Source of the DNA: Bacillota bacterium
Lineage (GTDB): Bacteria > Bacillota > Clostridia > Acetivibrionales > DTU013
Assembly (NCBI GenBank): GCA_023435925.1
Contig: JAEZLF010000033.1
Location: 1-13,726 of the forward strand
Length of the DNA: 13,726 nt
Direction of reading: 5' to 3'
Below, in pieces: positions 13,495 through 13,726 of the stretch (positions are counted from its first letter, which is position 1; every line of letters starts with the position of its first letter). Under the pieces are notes generated by a model. It was given only the letters and a program-made list of their open reading frames with translations. It ran no database searches and was not told the origin of the DNA. Made by a program: the position numbers and the translations under genes.

Positions 13495-13726
13495 TTGAAA
13501 ATACGTACCAAATTGAAACTTACAAGCATGCCTGTGTTGGCAGCACTCGTTATAGTCATTCTTCTGTCAGCCTTCTGGGGCATGAACGGACTGGAGCAGA
13601 ACTCCTCCGGCAAAAGCCTGAACGTGCTGGAAGATGCTATTCGGCGTGCCGCGGGTCAATGCTATGCTTTGGAGGGCAGTTACCCGCCTGACCTCTATTA
13701 TCTGGCTGATCACTATGGCATTATAT
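13495..13726 (+). CDS. Pseudopilin-like protein, start only (cut by right edge)
   Basis: The frame opens at TTG 13495 with GGTGGG just upstream, and no ATG or GTG start exists between the previous in-frame stop and here. About 77 residues are visible: a basic N-terminus (LKIRTKLKLTSMP), a hydrophobic helix at about 13-30 (VLAALVIVILLSAFWGM), and then a soluble part with AIRRAAGQCYALEGSYPPDLYYL, which resembles the after-helix region of clostridial pseudopilins and type IV pilus minor subunits. The usual prepilin peptidase site (Gly-Phe-Thr-Leu-Ile-Glu) is absent, so it may not be processed in the standard way. It follows the GspF/PilC gene by 52 nt in the same direction. The identity rests on context and a short resemblance. 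Confidence 0.6.
   Translation, partial: MKIRTKLKLTSMPVLAALVIVILLSAFWGMNGLEQNSSGKSLNVLEDAIRRAAGQCYALEGSYPPDLYYLADHYGII

Overview
The window looks like chromosomal DNA from a spore-forming, low-to-mid GC anaerobic Firmicute, most likely a saccharolytic clostridium of the Lachnospiraceae type. Four things point there. It has an H-type small acid-soluble spore protein gene. Its hybrid-cluster protein has the N-terminal cysteine spacing of strict anaerobes. It has a YesM-type sensor kinase and a cytoplasmic GH51 arabinofuranosidase. Its ribosome binding sites are strong GGAGG types, and there is a Gram-positive LexA box. The family calls are read from the proteins; the taxonomic placement is inference.

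Layout. (1) 1-1468, minus: most of a YesM-like sensor histidine kinase, cut by the left edge, with a good sigma-A promoter at 1573-1602. (2) 1796-2983, plus: a promoter, a hairpin-containing leader, a 28-residue membrane micropeptide and a CorA-family cation channel whose Shine-Dalgarno lies in an inverted repeat. A bidirectional terminator at 3040-3089 closes this unit. (3) 3088-3412, minus: a small protein made of five exact 14-residue repeats, with its own promoter and an in-frame TGA upstream. (4) 3519-6087, minus: an SspH-type spore protein downstream of a translationally coupled DUF4130 protein / radical SAM pair (putative DNA repair). The pair is preceded by a strong promoter whose -35 is overlapped by a LexA operator. 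(5) 6210-6968, plus: a divergent metallo-beta-lactamase-fold hydrolase, followed by a palindromic intergenic element. (6) 7090-9126, minus: a GH51 alpha-L-arabinofuranosidase downstream of a hotdog acyl-CoA thioesterase. (7) 9521-12160: a Crp/Fnr-family regulator divergent from hcp. Their spacer holds two perfect 42-nt tandem repeats and a perfect GGTAACC-CT-GGTTACC operator-like palindrome, centred where a class II activator of hcp would sit. (8) 12193-13726, plus: a 12-nt repeat array, then a GspF/PilC-type inner-membrane protein and the start of a pseudopilin-like gene, the beginning of a type II secretion / type IV pilus cluster that runs off the right edge.

There is no obvious phage, insertion sequence or CRISPR array. 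The window is ordinary chromosome with several self-contained stress modules: SOS-controlled repair, nitrosative stress defence (regulator plus Hcp) and sporulation. The most worthwhile leads are the LexA-controlled radical SAM/DUF4130 pair of unknown chemistry, the structured corA leader with its micropeptide, and the 14-residue repeat protein.
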